Below are positions 45,827 through 56,698 of a DNA stretch of 64,000 nucleotides, in pieces. The position numbers were made by a program, and so were the translations under genes. Source of the stretch: Cognaticolwellia aestuarii (GTDB taxonomy: Bacteria; Pseudomonadota; Gammaproteobacteria; Enterobacterales; Alteromonadaceae); contig NZ_MUZV01000005.1 in NCBI RefSeq assembly GCF_002000025.1, forward strand, positions 62,001 through 126,000, written 5' to 3'. The notes beneath the pieces were generated by a model. The model was not told the origin of the DNA. It saw nothing but the letters and a program-made list of their open reading frames with translations, and did not search any database. Each line of letters starts with the position of its first letter. Within the stretch, counting starts at the first letter, position 1.

Positions 45827-47344
45827 TTATAAAGACTCAAGCCAATAAGGTTGCATTTCAGTCGCAATCGCTTTGGTATTATCCAACGCTAACAGCAAGC
45901 CTTCTACTTTACCGTTTTGCCATTGCACCAACCTTTTTGACGGCTCAGATAGTTTCTCGAGCTGCATTTGTATAATCCACAATGACTGCAATTCACTTAT
46001 ACCTTGCTGCAAATCAAGCCATGGATGGCGAAATTTATCACGTTGATCATTGTCAAATAGCCCTGCCAACCAGATGCCAGTTAATAAACTCCGGTTTAAG
46101 AGCTTGCTTTGGGCTATGTATTGTTCACAAGAAAAGTGCGCCGAACTTTTCATTTGTGTACTTATTTCACTTAAACTAAATTGAATTCTATCTTGGGCAA
46201 ATTTAATCAGTGTCGTGCCACCTTCATCTGCGGCTGAAACAGGTGCTTGTGAGCGCGATAAAAACAACTGTAGGATATTGAGCTGTAATTGATTAAACCT
46301 AGCACTATGCAGCAGTTGACGAATATCGTCGGTGCTCGGGAATCGGCGTTTTTCAATTTTTAGTTGCTCAATTAACTGCTTACTGAAGTCGAGTTTTTTC
46401 CTGTAATTACCCGTTTTGTTCGTAAGCTCTTGCAGATGTATTGCATTATCAACCCAAGAGAATAAATGTACAAAATGGCTCAACTCATCTCGTATCAATA
46501 ACTCTTGCGGAGATAAATACTCTGAAAACAGCCAAAAGCCGTGGCGAATAACGGCCAAGCTTGCCTCTATTTTAGCTAGCTCAACTAATGTTTCATGGGC
46601 TAAATAATGTTCAATACTGTGTTGTAGGCTAGTTAAACTAACACCTAAACCTGAAGTAAAAGCGGCGTCAATAGTATGGTTGCGATTTTGACAAATGAAG
46701 CCGATTTTCTGAGGCTTTTCTTCAATAAGCTCTGAACGCCAAAGTGCATAGCCGCGTGCAGCTTTACTTTTTAAGCCTGGTCTTAACGCTAGCTCATCAA
46801 ACAATAATGACGCTAAACTAAATAATGCAGTTTTATTACCCTTAACAAGCTCTAGTTCAATTTCATCAATAGCTTCCTTTTGCTCGCCACTGGCAATTTC
46901 GCCCTGATCATAAGCAAGCTCGATCACATGGCCTCTTGCGTCAGTGATCAACCAGGTACAACGAATAAAGTCTGTACTAAATAATGTTACCAACTCGTTT
47001 TGAATGGCACTTACAGACTGATCTTTTTGCCATATTTCATTTGGGAAAAGTGTTAAAATAGGAAAGTTACTTTCAATATCAACGTTGTATTCTGGACGGC
47101 TATGCAAGCCCCCCACAACCTGACCTGCTGTTTTAATTGTTTGTTCAATATGCTCATTGCAACGGCGAACCCTTAAACCCATATCATGTTTTCGTAGATT
47201 TAAATCTGCCGTATCAAAATAGCAATTAGCGAGCCGTTTTTCCTGAAAGGTAAACTGTATTTTTTCGCGATTAAATATTTGAGTTATTTTTTCTGCAACA
47301 TTATCACTTAAAACTAAATATTTAAGCTCTATTTCGGTCGTCAT
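45827..47344 (-). CDS. ygiF: CYTH and CHAD domain inorganic triphosphatase (YgiF type)
   Basis: E. coli YgiF hydrolyses tripolyphosphate. The 505 residues start with the CYTH signature Glu4-x-Glu6-x-Lys8 and a tunnel fold (about 1-205, with acidic pairs such as Glu-Ile-Glu-Leu-Glu). A helical CHAD domain (about 220-495) with basic faces suited to binding polyphosphate follows. In E. coli it lies beside glnE and hldE; here the yjf-type cluster and the Lpp/Ldt pair intervene. It is divergent from ygiM, also an E. coli neighbour. The start at 47344 is an ATG followed by Thr-Thr-Glu-Ile-Glu. Confidence 0.92.
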   Translation of the reverse strand: MTTEIELKYLVLSDNVAEKITQIFNREKIQFTFQEKRLANCYFDTADLNLRKHDMGLRVRRCNEHIEQTIKTAGQVVGGLHSRPEYNVDIESNFPILTLFPNEIWQKDQSVSAIQNELVTLFSTDFIRCTWLITDARGHVIELAYDQGEIASGEQKEAIDEIELELVKGNKTALFSLASLLFDELALRPGLKSKAARGYALWRSELIEEKPQKIGFICQNRNHTIDAAFTSGLGVSLTSLQHSIEHYLAHETLVELAKIEASLAVIRHGFWLFSEYLSPQELLIRDELSHFVHLFSWVDNAIHLQELTNKTGNYRKKLDFSKQLIEQLKIEKRRFPSTDDIRQLLHSARFNQLQLNILQLFLSRSQAPVSAADEGGTTLIKFAQDRIQFSLSEISTQMKSSAHFSCEQYIAQSKLLNRSLLTGIWLAGLFDNDQRDKFRHPWLDLQQGISELQSLWIIQMQLEKLSEPSKRLVQWQNGKVEGLLLALDNTKAIATEMQPYWLESL

Positions 47345-47552
47345 ATTTTTCCAATATTAGTTATAAATCAAGCTTATTAACCATAGCAACAATATTTCAT
47401 TGAGCTAAAACAGTAAATAATAACCACAATCTTACATGATTAATATTTTATATCAAAAATCTCAGAAATCTAAGCGACATCACTTGCTATCATTCCTGCA
47501 AAGTCCTACTATCTTTGCCATTCTTTGTTTAAATGGCGCTATTGGTTCTTTC

Positions 47553-48152
47553 ATGATGAACATAAAACAAACATTCGTTGCTTTATTATGCTGTACATCC
47601 TTATTTTCTTTTGCCGAAGAGGCTGATGTAACAACAACTACAGGCTACATTTCTGAAGATTTAATTGTTTATATGCATACAGGTGCAGGTAAAAATTATC
47701 GTATACAAGGTTCAGTAAACGCCGGTGAAAAAGTACAACTCACCGGTGAATCTAATAACGATTACAGTCAAATAACAACCGATAAAAACCGTACAGGTTG
47801 GGTTGAAAGTAAATATGTTTCAAACAAACCAGGCATGCGCTTCGTGATTGCTGACCTCAATGAACAGTTAGCCAGCATTCAAGCAGAAAGAAATACAATG
47901 TCGCGCCAGTTAACTGAAGCGAATAACGAAATTGAAGCCCTTAAAACAGAGCGTAGTGATTTACAAAATAGTATTTCAGCACTCAATATGGATTTAACAC
48001 AAACTAAATCACAGTTGAAAAATCAAGATACCGACATAAAAAAACAATGGTTCTTTAATGGCGCCATCGTTTTGGGTATTGGCTTGTTGTTTGGTTTGAT
48101 ATTACCGCGCTTGTTTTCAAAACGTAAAGCAAATATGGAAAACTGGGGTTAG
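47553..48152 (+). CDS. ygiM: SH3-domain membrane protein YgiM (TIGR04211)
   Basis: A 199-residue envelope protein from the ATG at 47553; the upstream extension to 47436 has no homology. A signal peptide (about 1-23) is followed by a bacterial SH3 domain (about 30-90, with Val-Asn-Ala-Gly-Glu-Lys-Val and Gly-Trp-Val-Glu-Ser-Lys-Tyr-Val), a coiled coil (about 100-165) and one C-terminal span (about 172-192) ending in a short basic tail. This is the YgiM architecture. It is next to ygiF as in E. coli; there its other neighbour is cca, which here lies 10 kb downstream. Confidence 0.9.
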   Translation: MMNIKQTFVALLCCTSLFSFAEEADVTTTTGYISEDLIVYMHTGAGKNYRIQGSVNAGEKVQLTGESNNDYSQITTDKNRTGWVESKYVSNKPGMRFVIADLNEQLASIQAERNTMSRQLTEANNEIEALKTERSDLQNSISALNMDLTQTKSQLKNQDTDIKKQWFFNGAIVLGIGLLFGLILPRLFSKRKANMENWG

Positions 48153-48193
48153 GCTCAGTCACATTTACTCATTGAGCAAATAAATCTAGCGTT

Positions 48194-49261
48194 ATGAAAA
48201 TTATCTTCGATGTATTACATTTATACTATTTACCACAGTATCTACCTGTTTATCGTCAATTAATATTGGCGAATGCAGGTGAAGCAACGTTTGTCTTTTA
48301 TCATGGAATTCATGACGACATCATAGAAACCATCATTGCGAAAGAACAATTGAACCATATTTGGGTTGATAACAATGCTGAAGCTTGTAACTTCTACTGT
48401 AAAGAACAAGCCGACTGGGTATTTTTTGCCAATGCTTTCCCGCATTTGGAGAAAGTCCATCAAGTCAGTAAATCAGTACAATTAGGCCATGGCATTGGCC
48501 CTAAAGCTAGTTACTATACCAAATCTGATACACCAACCAGTGTTAGATTTGTTGAAGGAAATTATCGTACGCAACGATTAACAGCAATGTACCCTAACGA
48601 TTGTTTTGTTGATGTTGGGTTTTGTAAGTTAGATCCGATCATTAATCACGAGCTACAAGATACCTCACTAACAAGTTTAGGCTTAGACCCGAAGAAGAAA
48701 ACATTACTCTATGCCCCAACCTTTTACCCTAGTAGCATAGAATGTTTTGCAGACAATTGGCCGCAACTGTACCACCAATATAATATTATTATTAAGCCAC
48801 ATTACTTTTCTCTTGCTAAAGATAGCTATAAGAATCAACGTAAGCTTTTGGAAAAATGGAGTAAATTTGATAACGTTTATTTAGCAAACGTCGAAGATTA
48901 TTCATTAGTCCCTTTTATGGCAATCGCAGATGTACTGATCAGTGATGCGTCTTCAGCATTATTCGAATTTGCTGCACTGAACAAGCCAGTTATTTGGTGT
49001 GATTTTTTAAAACTGCGTTGGAGCTATCGGGGTCTATTATCTTATCGTTTCAAAAAGCGAATGGATCAAGATTACGGTGAATATGCCGAAGTCGCCGTAC
49101 ATGCAAAATCTTTTAAAAACCTTCAACAACATGTTGAACAGCAACTTGCCAATCCAAAAGACTTAGAAGCAATAAGACTCGCCTTAGCTGAGAAACTTTG
49201 TGGTAAAATTGATGGCAAAGCGAGCGCTAGAATCATCAGTTACTTACACGAAAACATATAA
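48194..49261 (+). CDS. CDP-glycerol glycerophosphotransferase family protein
   Basis: Predicted to transfer glycerol-phosphate from CDP-glycerol to a glycan or lipid acceptor. The 355 residues have a GT-B-like layout. Gly-His-Gly-Ile-Gly-Pro-Lys-Ala occurs mid-protein, Leu-Leu-Tyr-Ala-Pro-Thr-Phe marks the domain border, and the donor site shows Ile-Lys-Pro-His-Tyr, Ile-Ser-Asp-Ala-Ser-Ser-Ala-Leu-Phe-Glu and Asn-Lys-Pro-Val-Ile-Trp. These are the hallmarks of TagB/TagF-type enzymes. There is no membrane span. It stands 98 bases ahead of the CDP-glycerol-forming cytidylyltransferase, its donor supplier. Confidence 0.87.
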   Translation: MKIIFDVLHLYYLPQYLPVYRQLILANAGEATFVFYHGIHDDIIETIIAKEQLNHIWVDNNAEACNFYCKEQADWVFFANAFPHLEKVHQVSKSVQLGHGIGPKASYYTKSDTPTSVRFVEGNYRTQRLTAMYPNDCFVDVGFCKLDPIINHELQDTSLTSLGLDPKKKTLLYAPTFYPSSIECFADNWPQLYHQYNIIIKPHYFSLAKDSYKNQRKLLEKWSKFDNVYLANVEDYSLVPFMAIADVLISDASSALFEFAALNKPVIWCDFLKLRWSYRGLLSYRFKKRMDQDYGEYAEVAVHAKSFKNLQQHVEQQLANPKDLEAIRLALAEKLCGKIDGKASARIISYLHENI

Positions 49262-49359
49262 ACTAAACAACCCATTGTTTTATATGTTAAATAGTAATTT
49301 TATTAACTAAAAAATAACCTCAGTTGCTGCACTGAAAACACGATATTATTGGATTTGTT

Positions 49360-49773
49360 ATGAAAAAAATTGGTTATACCACCGGTGTATTTGATCTTTT
49401 CCACATTGGTCACCTAAATGTACTTAAGCGAGCCAAGCTAGAATGTGATTATCTTATCGTTGGTGTCACAAGTGATGAGCTATCTATGTCAGCGAAAAAC
49501 AAAAAGCCAGTGATCCCTTTTCAAGAGCGTATGGAAATTGTTGAAGCAATTAAGTTTGTTGATGAAGTTGTCCCACAAGTTAACTACGATAAAGAAGAAG
49601 CATGGAATAATTTGAAGTTTGACATGATGTTTGTTGGTGATGACTGGAAAGGTACTGAAAAATGGAATCAGATAGAAAAGGACTTTAAAGAGTTTAATGT
49701 AGAAATTATGTACTTTCCATATACGTCTCACACATCAAGCACCATTTTGCGTGACGTATTAAGTAAAATATAA
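49360..49773 (+). CDS. tagD: Glycerol-3-phosphate cytidylyltransferase
   Basis: Makes CDP-glycerol from CTP and sn-glycerol 3-phosphate. The 137 residues have the nucleotidyltransferase signatures Gly-Val-Phe-Asp-Leu-Phe-His-Ile-Gly-His near the N-terminus and, near the C-terminus, Tyr-Thr-Ser-His-Thr-Ser-Ser-Thr in the place of the family Arg-Thr-x-Gly-Val-Ser-Thr-Thr motif. The change from Arg-Thr-x-Gly to Tyr-Thr-Ser-His is notable, so a related substrate is possible. It lies between the glycerophosphotransferase and the Wzi-like gene and is probably co-transcribed. Confidence 0.85.
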   Translation: MKKIGYTTGVFDLFHIGHLNVLKRAKLECDYLIVGVTSDELSMSAKNKKPVIPFQERMEIVEAIKFVDEVVPQVNYDKEEAWNNLKFDMMFVGDDWKGTEKWNQIEKDFKEFNVEIMYFPYTSHTSSTILRDVLSKI

Positions 49774-49801
49774 CTCAAATTCACTCGGGCTTTACCCAAA
49801 T

Positions 49802-51328
49802 ATGAAAATGAATAAACTCATTGCGGCGATAACACCATTGTTTTTTTGCCCACAATTAATTGCTGAACCATGGGTTGATACCTCCAATATCTTCCTTCGT
49901 TCAAACATTCAGCTACTCGCCGACCAAGGACTCATTAATACTCCCGTTACGACATTCCCGTTAATGTGGCACGATATAGCTCGAGATTTAAAAGTAATAC
50001 AGCTGTCTAATTTAACCGACCAAGAAAAAAATGCTTACAGTTATGTTAGCCATCAATTTCGTTTGGCAAAGCAAAGTAGGCAAACACTAAAAGCAAACCT
50101 AGCAACAGATACAAAAAGGTTTGCTGGCTATGGTGACGCGTTTCGAGATAATAACTCAGTTACCCTCAGCTCTAGCTTTATGACCGACTCATTAGCCGCT
50201 AACATCACCTCAAGCTATACTCATTCTCCTGATGATGGAGATAAAGTTAGGCTTGATGGTAGCTATATTGCTGCTTTTGTTGGTAATTGGGTGTTTTCTG
50301 CTGGTAAGCAAGATCGATGGTGGGGTCCGGCGTGGGATACTAGCTTAAGTTTAACCAATAATGCTCGACCAATGCCTGCACTGGCTATATCTCGTAAATC
50401 AGCTATCGGTTTAGATATACCGTTTACTGATCACAGCATCCCTTGGACGGTTACATCTTTTATGGGCATCATGGATGATGACCGAGTCATAAATGATGCC
50501 TTACTGTGGGGATTTAGACTTAACTTTAAACCTGCGGCTAACTGGGAAGTAGGCATAACACGTTTAGCACAATGGGCAGGTGATGGTCGCCCTCACGGCT
50601 TAGATACGTTTTGGCGCGTACTAAAGGGTGAAGATAATTGTGGCGGTAATGGCCCAACCATTGAAGAATGTCAAAATGGTGAAGAACCCGGCAACCAATT
50701 GGCCGGTTACGACATTCGTTGGTCATCCAACATTTTAGCGCAACCTTTATCGGTTTATTTCACCATGTTTGCCGAAGATGGCGATCGAAAAGGTGGTTTA
50801 AGTATTTTTGGTGAAGAACGCTACCAATTAGGCGTTGATACCCATATAAACTTTTTAAGTAATGACTGGCGTGTCTACCTAGAAGCTACAGATACCTATG
50901 CACTCTGTAGCGATGGTGTTAATGGTGATGGCACCAGTACTATTGGTGATTGTTATTATGAGCATTCAACATATAAAACGGGGATGCGTTATAACATTCG
51001 CAACATTGGTAGTAGTTATGAAAATGATGCGAGCACATACGTATTAGGGTTCATATCACAAGGCGATGGCGAAACGAATTACGAGTTTAAATTCCGTTGG
51101 TTGCAACTCAATAAAGACAATAGTGATCGCGCTCCTGGGAATAACCAAATAGGCAATACCGTCAGTGAAATTGCTGAAAATGTGCTAATGCTCTCCAGTA
51201 AGGTACAACATAATTACAAAAATTGGCGCTTTACTGTTGGCGCTGATATCAGTCAATCAGAATTTGACAATGATATAAGCAATAAAAATGACATTGCTGG
51301 TTATTTTAATATTGAATATAACCTTTAA
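49802..51328 (+). CDS. Capsule-assembly Wzi-like outer-membrane beta barrel
   Basis: A 508-residue outer-membrane protein. The signal peptide (about 1-21) ends Leu-Ile-Ala-Glu. It carries the Wzi-family features: N-terminal Trp-Val-Asp-Thr and Leu-Ala-Asp-Gln-Gly-Leu-Ile near residues 24-45, Gly-Lys-Gln-Asp-Arg-Trp-Trp-Gly-Pro-Ala-Trp in the first half and alternating barrel strands, ending Asn-Ile-Glu-Tyr-Asn-Leu. Wzi binds capsule or exopolysaccharide at the surface. Here it follows the CDP-glycerol genes at 28 bases, suggesting it serves a glycerol-phosphate-modified glycan. Confidence 0.87.
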   Translation: MKMNKLIAAITPLFFCPQLIAEPWVDTSNIFLRSNIQLLADQGLINTPVTTFPLMWHDIARDLKVIQLSNLTDQEKNAYSYVSHQFRLAKQSRQTLKANLATDTKRFAGYGDAFRDNNSVTLSSSFMTDSLAANITSSYTHSPDDGDKVRLDGSYIAAFVGNWVFSAGKQDRWWGPAWDTSLSLTNNARPMPALAISRKSAIGLDIPFTDHSIPWTVTSFMGIMDDDRVINDALLWGFRLNFKPAANWEVGITRLAQWAGDGRPHGLDTFWRVLKGEDNCGGNGPTIEECQNGEEPGNQLAGYDIRWSSNILAQPLSVYFTMFAEDGDRKGGLSIFGEERYQLGVDTHINFLSNDWRVYLEATDTYALCSDGVNGDGTSTIGDCYYEHSTYKTGMRYNIRNIGSSYENDASTYVLGFISQGDGETNYEFKFRWLQLNKDNSDRAPGNNQIGNTVSEIAENVLMLSSKVQHNYKNWRFTVGADISQSEFDNDISNKNDIAGYFNIEYNL

Positions 51329-51339
51329 TAACGCTTAAG

Positions 51340-51360
51340 TTGCGGCGCCCTGCGCCGCAA
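51340..51360. other. Strong GC-rich hairpin after the Wzi-like gene
   Basis: A perfect 9-bp stem, TTGCGGCGC with GCGCCGCAA, and a 3-base loop, 11 bases past the stop. It lacks a T-run but is probably a transcript end or 3' stabiliser. Confidence 0.65.
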
Positions 51361-51592
51361 AACCTAGCAATTTACGTTATTTTTTACCGTGTTCTCATTA
51401 TCGCTACCCTTACTTAATAAATCCTATTTTTCGCATAGCATCGTCATTTTACCTCAATAACTTACCTATTATTTAGCAGATAAAACGCCAGGCTGTAACA
51501 TTAAGGTTATTTTTTTATTGACAATAATTAAAAAATACGCCATTAATAAGCCACTGACTATTTATTTACCGCTACAGAGCTAAACTTAAAAA

Positions 51593-51655
51593 ATGAAAAC
51601 TTTATCAAGCATTATTCGAATTAACCTCCTCCTCGTATTAACTATGCGCGGTTAG
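51593..51655 (+). CDS. leuL: leu operon leader peptide
   Basis: A 20-codon frame with five leucine codons (codons 4, 12, 13, 14 and 16), three of them consecutive CTC, a codon likely to be rare in this AT-rich genome. It ends Met-Arg-Gly, followed by TAG. It lies 120 bases before leuA and just ahead of a terminator, the arrangement of the enterobacterial leu attenuator. When leucyl-tRNA is scarce the ribosome would stall at the CTC run. The ribosome site is weak. The peptide itself has no function beyond translation. Confidence 0.85.
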   Translation: MKTLSSIIRINLLLVLTMRG

Positions 51656-51700
51656 GTTTTATGCTTGAAAAAATAAATAGGCAAACATAATAAAATACTA

Positions 51701-51729
51701 AACCCGCGCTAACTACCGCGGGTTTTTTT
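51701..51729 (+). terminator. leu operon attenuator terminator
   Basis: An 8-bp stem (51701-51708 with 51717-51724) followed by seven T residues. The bases GCGCGG at 51646-51651, just past the leader's leucine codons, can pair with CCGCGC at 51704-51709, so an antiterminator form is possible. Confidence 0.88.
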
Positions 51730-51774
51730 ATGCCCGGTATTTATCGCTAACACTTAGACTAATCAGGACAAAAC

Positions 51775-53349
51775 ATGGGCACATCAAGCGACAACGTTAT
51801 TATTTTTGACACCACATTACGTGATGGCGAACAAGCCTTAAACGCAAGTTTGTCAGTACATGAAAAACTACAGATAGCGCACGCTATTGAACGTTTAGGT
51901 GTCGATATTATGGAAGTGGGGTTTCCAGTTTCATCTCCTGGTGATTTTCAATCAGTACAAGCCATAGCAAAAACAGTTAAAAACGCTCGTGTTTGCGCAT
52001 TAGCGCGTGCGGTAGAGGCGGATATAAAAGCCTGTGCAGAGGCATTAAAACCAGCGAAAGACTTTCGTATTCATACATTTATCTCAACTTCTGATGTCCA
52101 TGTACAACAAAAGTTAAAAAAAGACTTTGCTGATGTAGAAGCGATGGCAATACATGCCGTCAAATATGCACGTCAGTTTACTGATGATGTTGAGTTTTCT
52201 TGTGAAGATGCCGGCAGAACACCGATAGATAATTTATGCCGCATGGTGGAGCAAGCCATTAAAGCAGGGGCAACCACGGTTAATATTCCTGATACGGTAG
52301 GTTACACTTTACCGCATGAATTTGGTGGCATTATTACAAATTTATTTAATCGGGTGCCTAATATTGATCAAGCCGTTATTTCTGTACATTGTCATAATGA
52401 TTTAGGCTTAGCCGTTGCGAACTCAATTTCTGCAGTACAAGCTGGAGCACGCCAGATTGAATGCACTATTAATGGTATCGGTGAGCGCGCCGGCAACTGC
52501 TCGCTTGAAGAAGTCGCCATGATCATGAAAACTCGACAAGCATTGTTAGGTGTTCACTCTAACATCAATCATCAAGAAATTGCTCGTACTTCCAAATTAG
52601 TCAGTCAACTTTGTAATATGCCAGTACAGCTTAATAAAGCCATCGTTGGAGGAAACGCTTTTAGCCATTCATCAGGCATACACCAAGATGGCATGTTAAA
52701 AGCCAGTAATACTTATGAAATTATGACACCGGAAAGTGTCGGTATCAGCAAAACCAAATTGAATTTAACATCTCGCAGTGGTCGACATGTCATCAAACAT
52801 CGCATGGAAAGCTTAGGTTACCAAGAGACCGACTATGAGCTAGAAACGCTTTATGCCGATTTTTTAACTTTAGCCGATAAAAAAGGCCAAGTATTTGATG
52901 ATGATTTAGAAGCGTTACTTTTTAATATTCAACAACAAGATCAGCAAGACTTTTATAACTTGCAGACCCTAAATGTGCAAAGTGGCGGCAGTGAATTTGC
53001 GACCTCTAGTATAAAAATTGCTTTAGGTGATGAGCATAAAATTGTTTCTGCGACAGGTAATGGCCCTGTTGATGCGGTGTATCGAGCAATAAAACAAGCC
53101 ATCGATATCGATTTTGAAGTTAGCGATTACAAAATATCAAATAAAGGTCAAGGTGAAGATGGTTTAGGTAAGGCTGATATTGTTGTGTCTTGGCAAGGAC
53201 GAAACTTTCATGGTTATGGCTTGGATACAGACGTGATTAAAGCATCAGGTAATGCCTTGATCAACGCGCTAAATGCTATTCATCGTGCTATGACCATCGC
53301 TGAGCTAAAAACAGAGCGAAAAAACGAAACGACAATTGAAAGTAAGTAG
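51775..53349 (+). CDS. leuA: 2-isopropylmalate synthase
   Basis: First committed step of leucine synthesis: condenses acetyl-CoA with 2-ketoisovalerate. The 524 residues match E. coli LeuA (523). The TIM barrel starts with Asp-Thr-Thr-Leu-Arg-Asp-Gly-Glu-Gln and carries Val-His-Cys-His-Asn-Asp-Leu-Gly metal ligands. The C-terminal regulatory domain (about 390-510) for leucine feedback is present. It is the first structural gene of leuABCD behind the leader peptide and attenuator. Confidence 0.97.
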   Translation: MGTSSDNVIIFDTTLRDGEQALNASLSVHEKLQIAHAIERLGVDIMEVGFPVSSPGDFQSVQAIAKTVKNARVCALARAVEADIKACAEALKPAKDFRIHTFISTSDVHVQQKLKKDFADVEAMAIHAVKYARQFTDDVEFSCEDAGRTPIDNLCRMVEQAIKAGATTVNIPDTVGYTLPHEFGGIITNLFNRVPNIDQAVISVHCHNDLGLAVANSISAVQAGARQIECTINGIGERAGNCSLEEVAMIMKTRQALLGVHSNINHQEIARTSKLVSQLCNMPVQLNKAIVGGNAFSHSSGIHQDGMLKASNTYEIMTPESVGISKTKLNLTSRSGRHVIKHRMESLGYQETDYELETLYADFLTLADKKGQVFDDDLEALLFNIQQQDQQDFYNLQTLNVQSGGSEFATSSIKIALGDEHKIVSATGNGPVDAVYRAIKQAIDIDFEVSDYKISNKGQGEDGLGKADIVVSWQGRNFHGYGLDTDVIKASGNALINALNAIHRAMTIAELKTERKNETTIESK

Positions 53350-53407
53350 CCACTTACATTTCAGTAAATTAGTTAAAAAATTATTCATTTATCACGTAGA
53401 TTTATAG

Positions 53408-54532
<1,125 letters not shown>

Positions 54533-54533
54533 A

Positions 54534-55952
54534 ATGGCGAGCACGTTATACGAAAAATTATGGCAACAACATGTCATTGAAGAAAAAGCTGACGAAACGC
54601 CATTAATATATGTTGATCGTCATTTGATCCATGAAGTGACATCACCTCAAGCCTTCGCTAACCTGAAGTTCCATAACCGGGTGCTGCGTCACCCAGAGCG
54701 TACTATCGCAACCATGGATCACAACATATCTACGCGTTCAATCGAAATTAACGCTGCCGGTGAAGGGGCTGCAAATCAACTACGTACCTTAGAAAAAAAC
54801 TGTAAAGAATTTGGTATTGAGCTATTCGGTATGGGCCATAAAAACCAAGGTATTGTCCACGTTATGGGGCCTGAACTCGGTTTAACCCTTCCTGGTACCG
54901 TGATAGTGTGCGGTGACTCTCATACCGCAACTCATGGTGCTTTTGGAGCTTTAGCTTTTGGTATTGGCACTTCAGAGGTAGAACACGTTTTCGCAACGCA
55001 AACTCTACGTCAAACGAAAGCCAAAACCATGAAAATAGAAGTTAAAGGCCAAGTTGCCCCCGGCATCAGTGCAAAAGATATTATTTTGGCCATTATCGGT
55101 AAAACTGGCAGTGCTGGTGCTACTGGCTATGTCGTTGAGTATTGTGGTGAGGCAATAGAGCGTCTAAGTATGGAAGAACGGATGACGGTCTGTAACATGA
55201 GCATCGAGTTTGGCGCTAAAGCCGGCTTAATTGCTCCTGATGCCACAACATTTGATTATTTAAAAGATAAAGAATACGCGCCAAAAGGCGCAGTATGGCA
55301 ACAAGCCGTAAATGATTGGCAAGCGCTAAAATCAGATGCTGAGGCAACTTTTGATAGCTATTTAACCCTTGATGCTAAAGAGATCAAAACCCAAGTTACT
55401 TGGGGAACTACACCAGGGCAAGTCACACAAGTTGATAGCGTAGTGCCATCACCTGAAGATTTTACTGACCCGGTTGAAAAAGAGTCATGTCTTGCGGCCT
55501 TAAAATATATGGGCTTAACTGCCGGAACAAAAATTACCGACATCGCCATCAACAAAGTATTTATAGGATCTTGTACTAACTCTAGAATTGAAGATTTACG
55601 TGCTGCGGCAGCTATTGCGAAAGGTAAGAAAGTTTCAGCTTCCGTTGATGCTATTGTTGTGCCTGGCTCTTATCGTGTTAAAGAACAAGCTGAAGCAGAA
55701 GGCTTAGCACAAACCTTTATTGATGCTGGATTTGAGTGGCGCCTGCCGGGTTGTTCAATGTGTTTAGGTATGAACGATGACGTGTTAACTGAAGGCGATC
55801 GTTGTGCATCTACCAGTAACCGTAACTTTGAAGGTCGTCAAGGTCGAGGCAGTCGTACACATTTAGTCAGCCCAGAATTAGCGGCAGCTTCGGCTATTGC
55901 CGGTCACTTCGTTGACCTAACTCAATTAAACCAACAGACCCAAGGAGCATAA
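54534..55952 (+). CDS. leuC: 3-isopropylmalate dehydratase large subunit
   Basis: With LeuD it isomerises 2- to 3-isopropylmalate using a [4Fe-4S] cluster. The start is the ATG at 54534, with AGGAG ten bases upstream inside the end of leuB. The 472 residues show [10 protein letters not shown], and the three cluster cysteines lie in Gly-Ser-Cys-Thr-Asn-Ser-Arg and Gly-Cys-Ser-Met-Cys-Leu-Gly. leuD follows after one base, so the subunits are co-translated. Confidence 0.97.
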   Translation: MASTLYEKLWQQHVIEEKADETPLIYVDRHLIHEVTSPQAFANLKFHNRVLRHPERTIATMDHNISTRSIEINAAGEGAANQLRTLEKNCKEFGIELFGMGHKNQGIVHVMGPELGLTLPGTVIVCGDSHTATHGAFGALAFGIGTSEVEHVFATQTLRQTKAKTMKIEVKGQVAPGISAKDIILAIIGKTGSAGATGYVVEYCGEAIERLSMEERMTVCNMSIEFGAKAGLIAPDATTFDYLKDKEYAPKGAVWQQAVNDWQALKSDAEATFDSYLTLDAKEIKTQVTWGTTPGQVTQVDSVVPSPEDFTDPVEKESCLAALKYMGLTAGTKITDIAINKVFIGSCTNSRIEDLRAAAAIAKGKKVSASVDAIVVPGSYRVKEQAEAEGLAQTFIDAGFEWRLPGCSMCLGMNDDVLTEGDRCASTSNRNFEGRQGRGSRTHLVSPELAAASAIAGHFVDLTQLNQQTQGA

Positions 55953-55953
55953 C

Positions 55954-56550
55954 ATGGAAAAATTTAACCAACACTCGGGTCTAGTTGTACCTTTAGACGC
56001 AGCCAATGTTGATACCGACCAAATTATCCCAAAACAGTTTTTACAAAAAACGACGCGCATTGGTTTTGGTCAGCATTTGTTTCATGATTGGCGTTATTTG
56101 GATAACGCTGGTCATCAAGCTAACCCTGACTTCATCCTTAACCAGCCACAATATCAAGGAGCTAGCATTTTACTTACTGGCGAAAATTTTGGTTGTGGCT
56201 CAAGCCGTGAACATGCCCCTTGGGCACTGCAAGAGTATGGTTTTAAAGTGATTATCGCTTCAAGCTTTGCTGATATTTTTTACGCTAATTGTATTAATAT
56301 TGGTATCTTACCGATTATTTTATCAGAAGAGATCATCACTGAATTATTTCAGCAAGCTAAAACTAGCCCTCAACACTTTAGCGTTGATTTAGCGACTAAA
56401 ACCGTTAATACCGCGCACTCAAAGTTTCACTTTGAACTAGCACCTTTTCATCAATATTGCTTGGAAAATGGTGTTGATAGTGTCGGTTGGACATTAAATA
56501 AACTTAGCAAGATTGAAAGCTATGAGGCTCAAATGCCAGCATGGCAATAA
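55954..56550 (+). CDS. leuD: 3-isopropylmalate dehydratase small subunit
   Basis: Partner of LeuC in the leucine pathway. The 198 residues have Asp-Thr-Asp-Gln-Ile-Ile-Pro-Lys near the N-terminus and the swivelling-domain signature [13 protein letters not shown] in the middle. The end Met-Pro-Ala-Trp is typical. It is the last gene of leuABCD and a stable hairpin follows. Confidence 0.97.
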   Translation: MEKFNQHSGLVVPLDAANVDTDQIIPKQFLQKTTRIGFGQHLFHDWRYLDNAGHQANPDFILNQPQYQGASILLTGENFGCGSSREHAPWALQEYGFKVIIASSFADIFYANCINIGILPIILSEEIITELFQQAKTSPQHFSVDLATKTVNTAHSKFHFELAPFHQYCLENGVDSVGWTLNKLSKIESYEAQMPAWQ

Positions 56551-56565
56551 CAACTGGCATTAACT

Positions 56566-56597
56566 GTTAATCATCAGCTGAAGAGCTGATGATTAAC
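56566..56597 (+). terminator. Long hairpin at the end of the leu operon
   Basis: A perfect 14-bp stem (56566-56579 with 56584-56597) and a 4-base loop, 16 bases past leuD. No T-run follows directly, so it may act as a 3' stabiliser as much as a terminator. Confidence 0.55.
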
Positions 56598-56616
56598 GAC
56601 ATAATCAAATGTCTTC

Positions 56617-56654
56617 AAGTTTTAAGTTTTAAGTTTTAAGTTTTAAGTTTTAAG
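56617..56654. repeat. Heptanucleotide tandem repeat (AAGTTTT)5
   Basis: Five exact 7-base units plus a partial sixth, between leuD and the convergent ExeA-like gene. A simple-sequence repeat, probably variable by slippage. Confidence 0.9.
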
Positions 56655-56698
56655 AGTAGGCTTGACCGAAACTTAATCATTAATGGTAAGTGCTCGCG

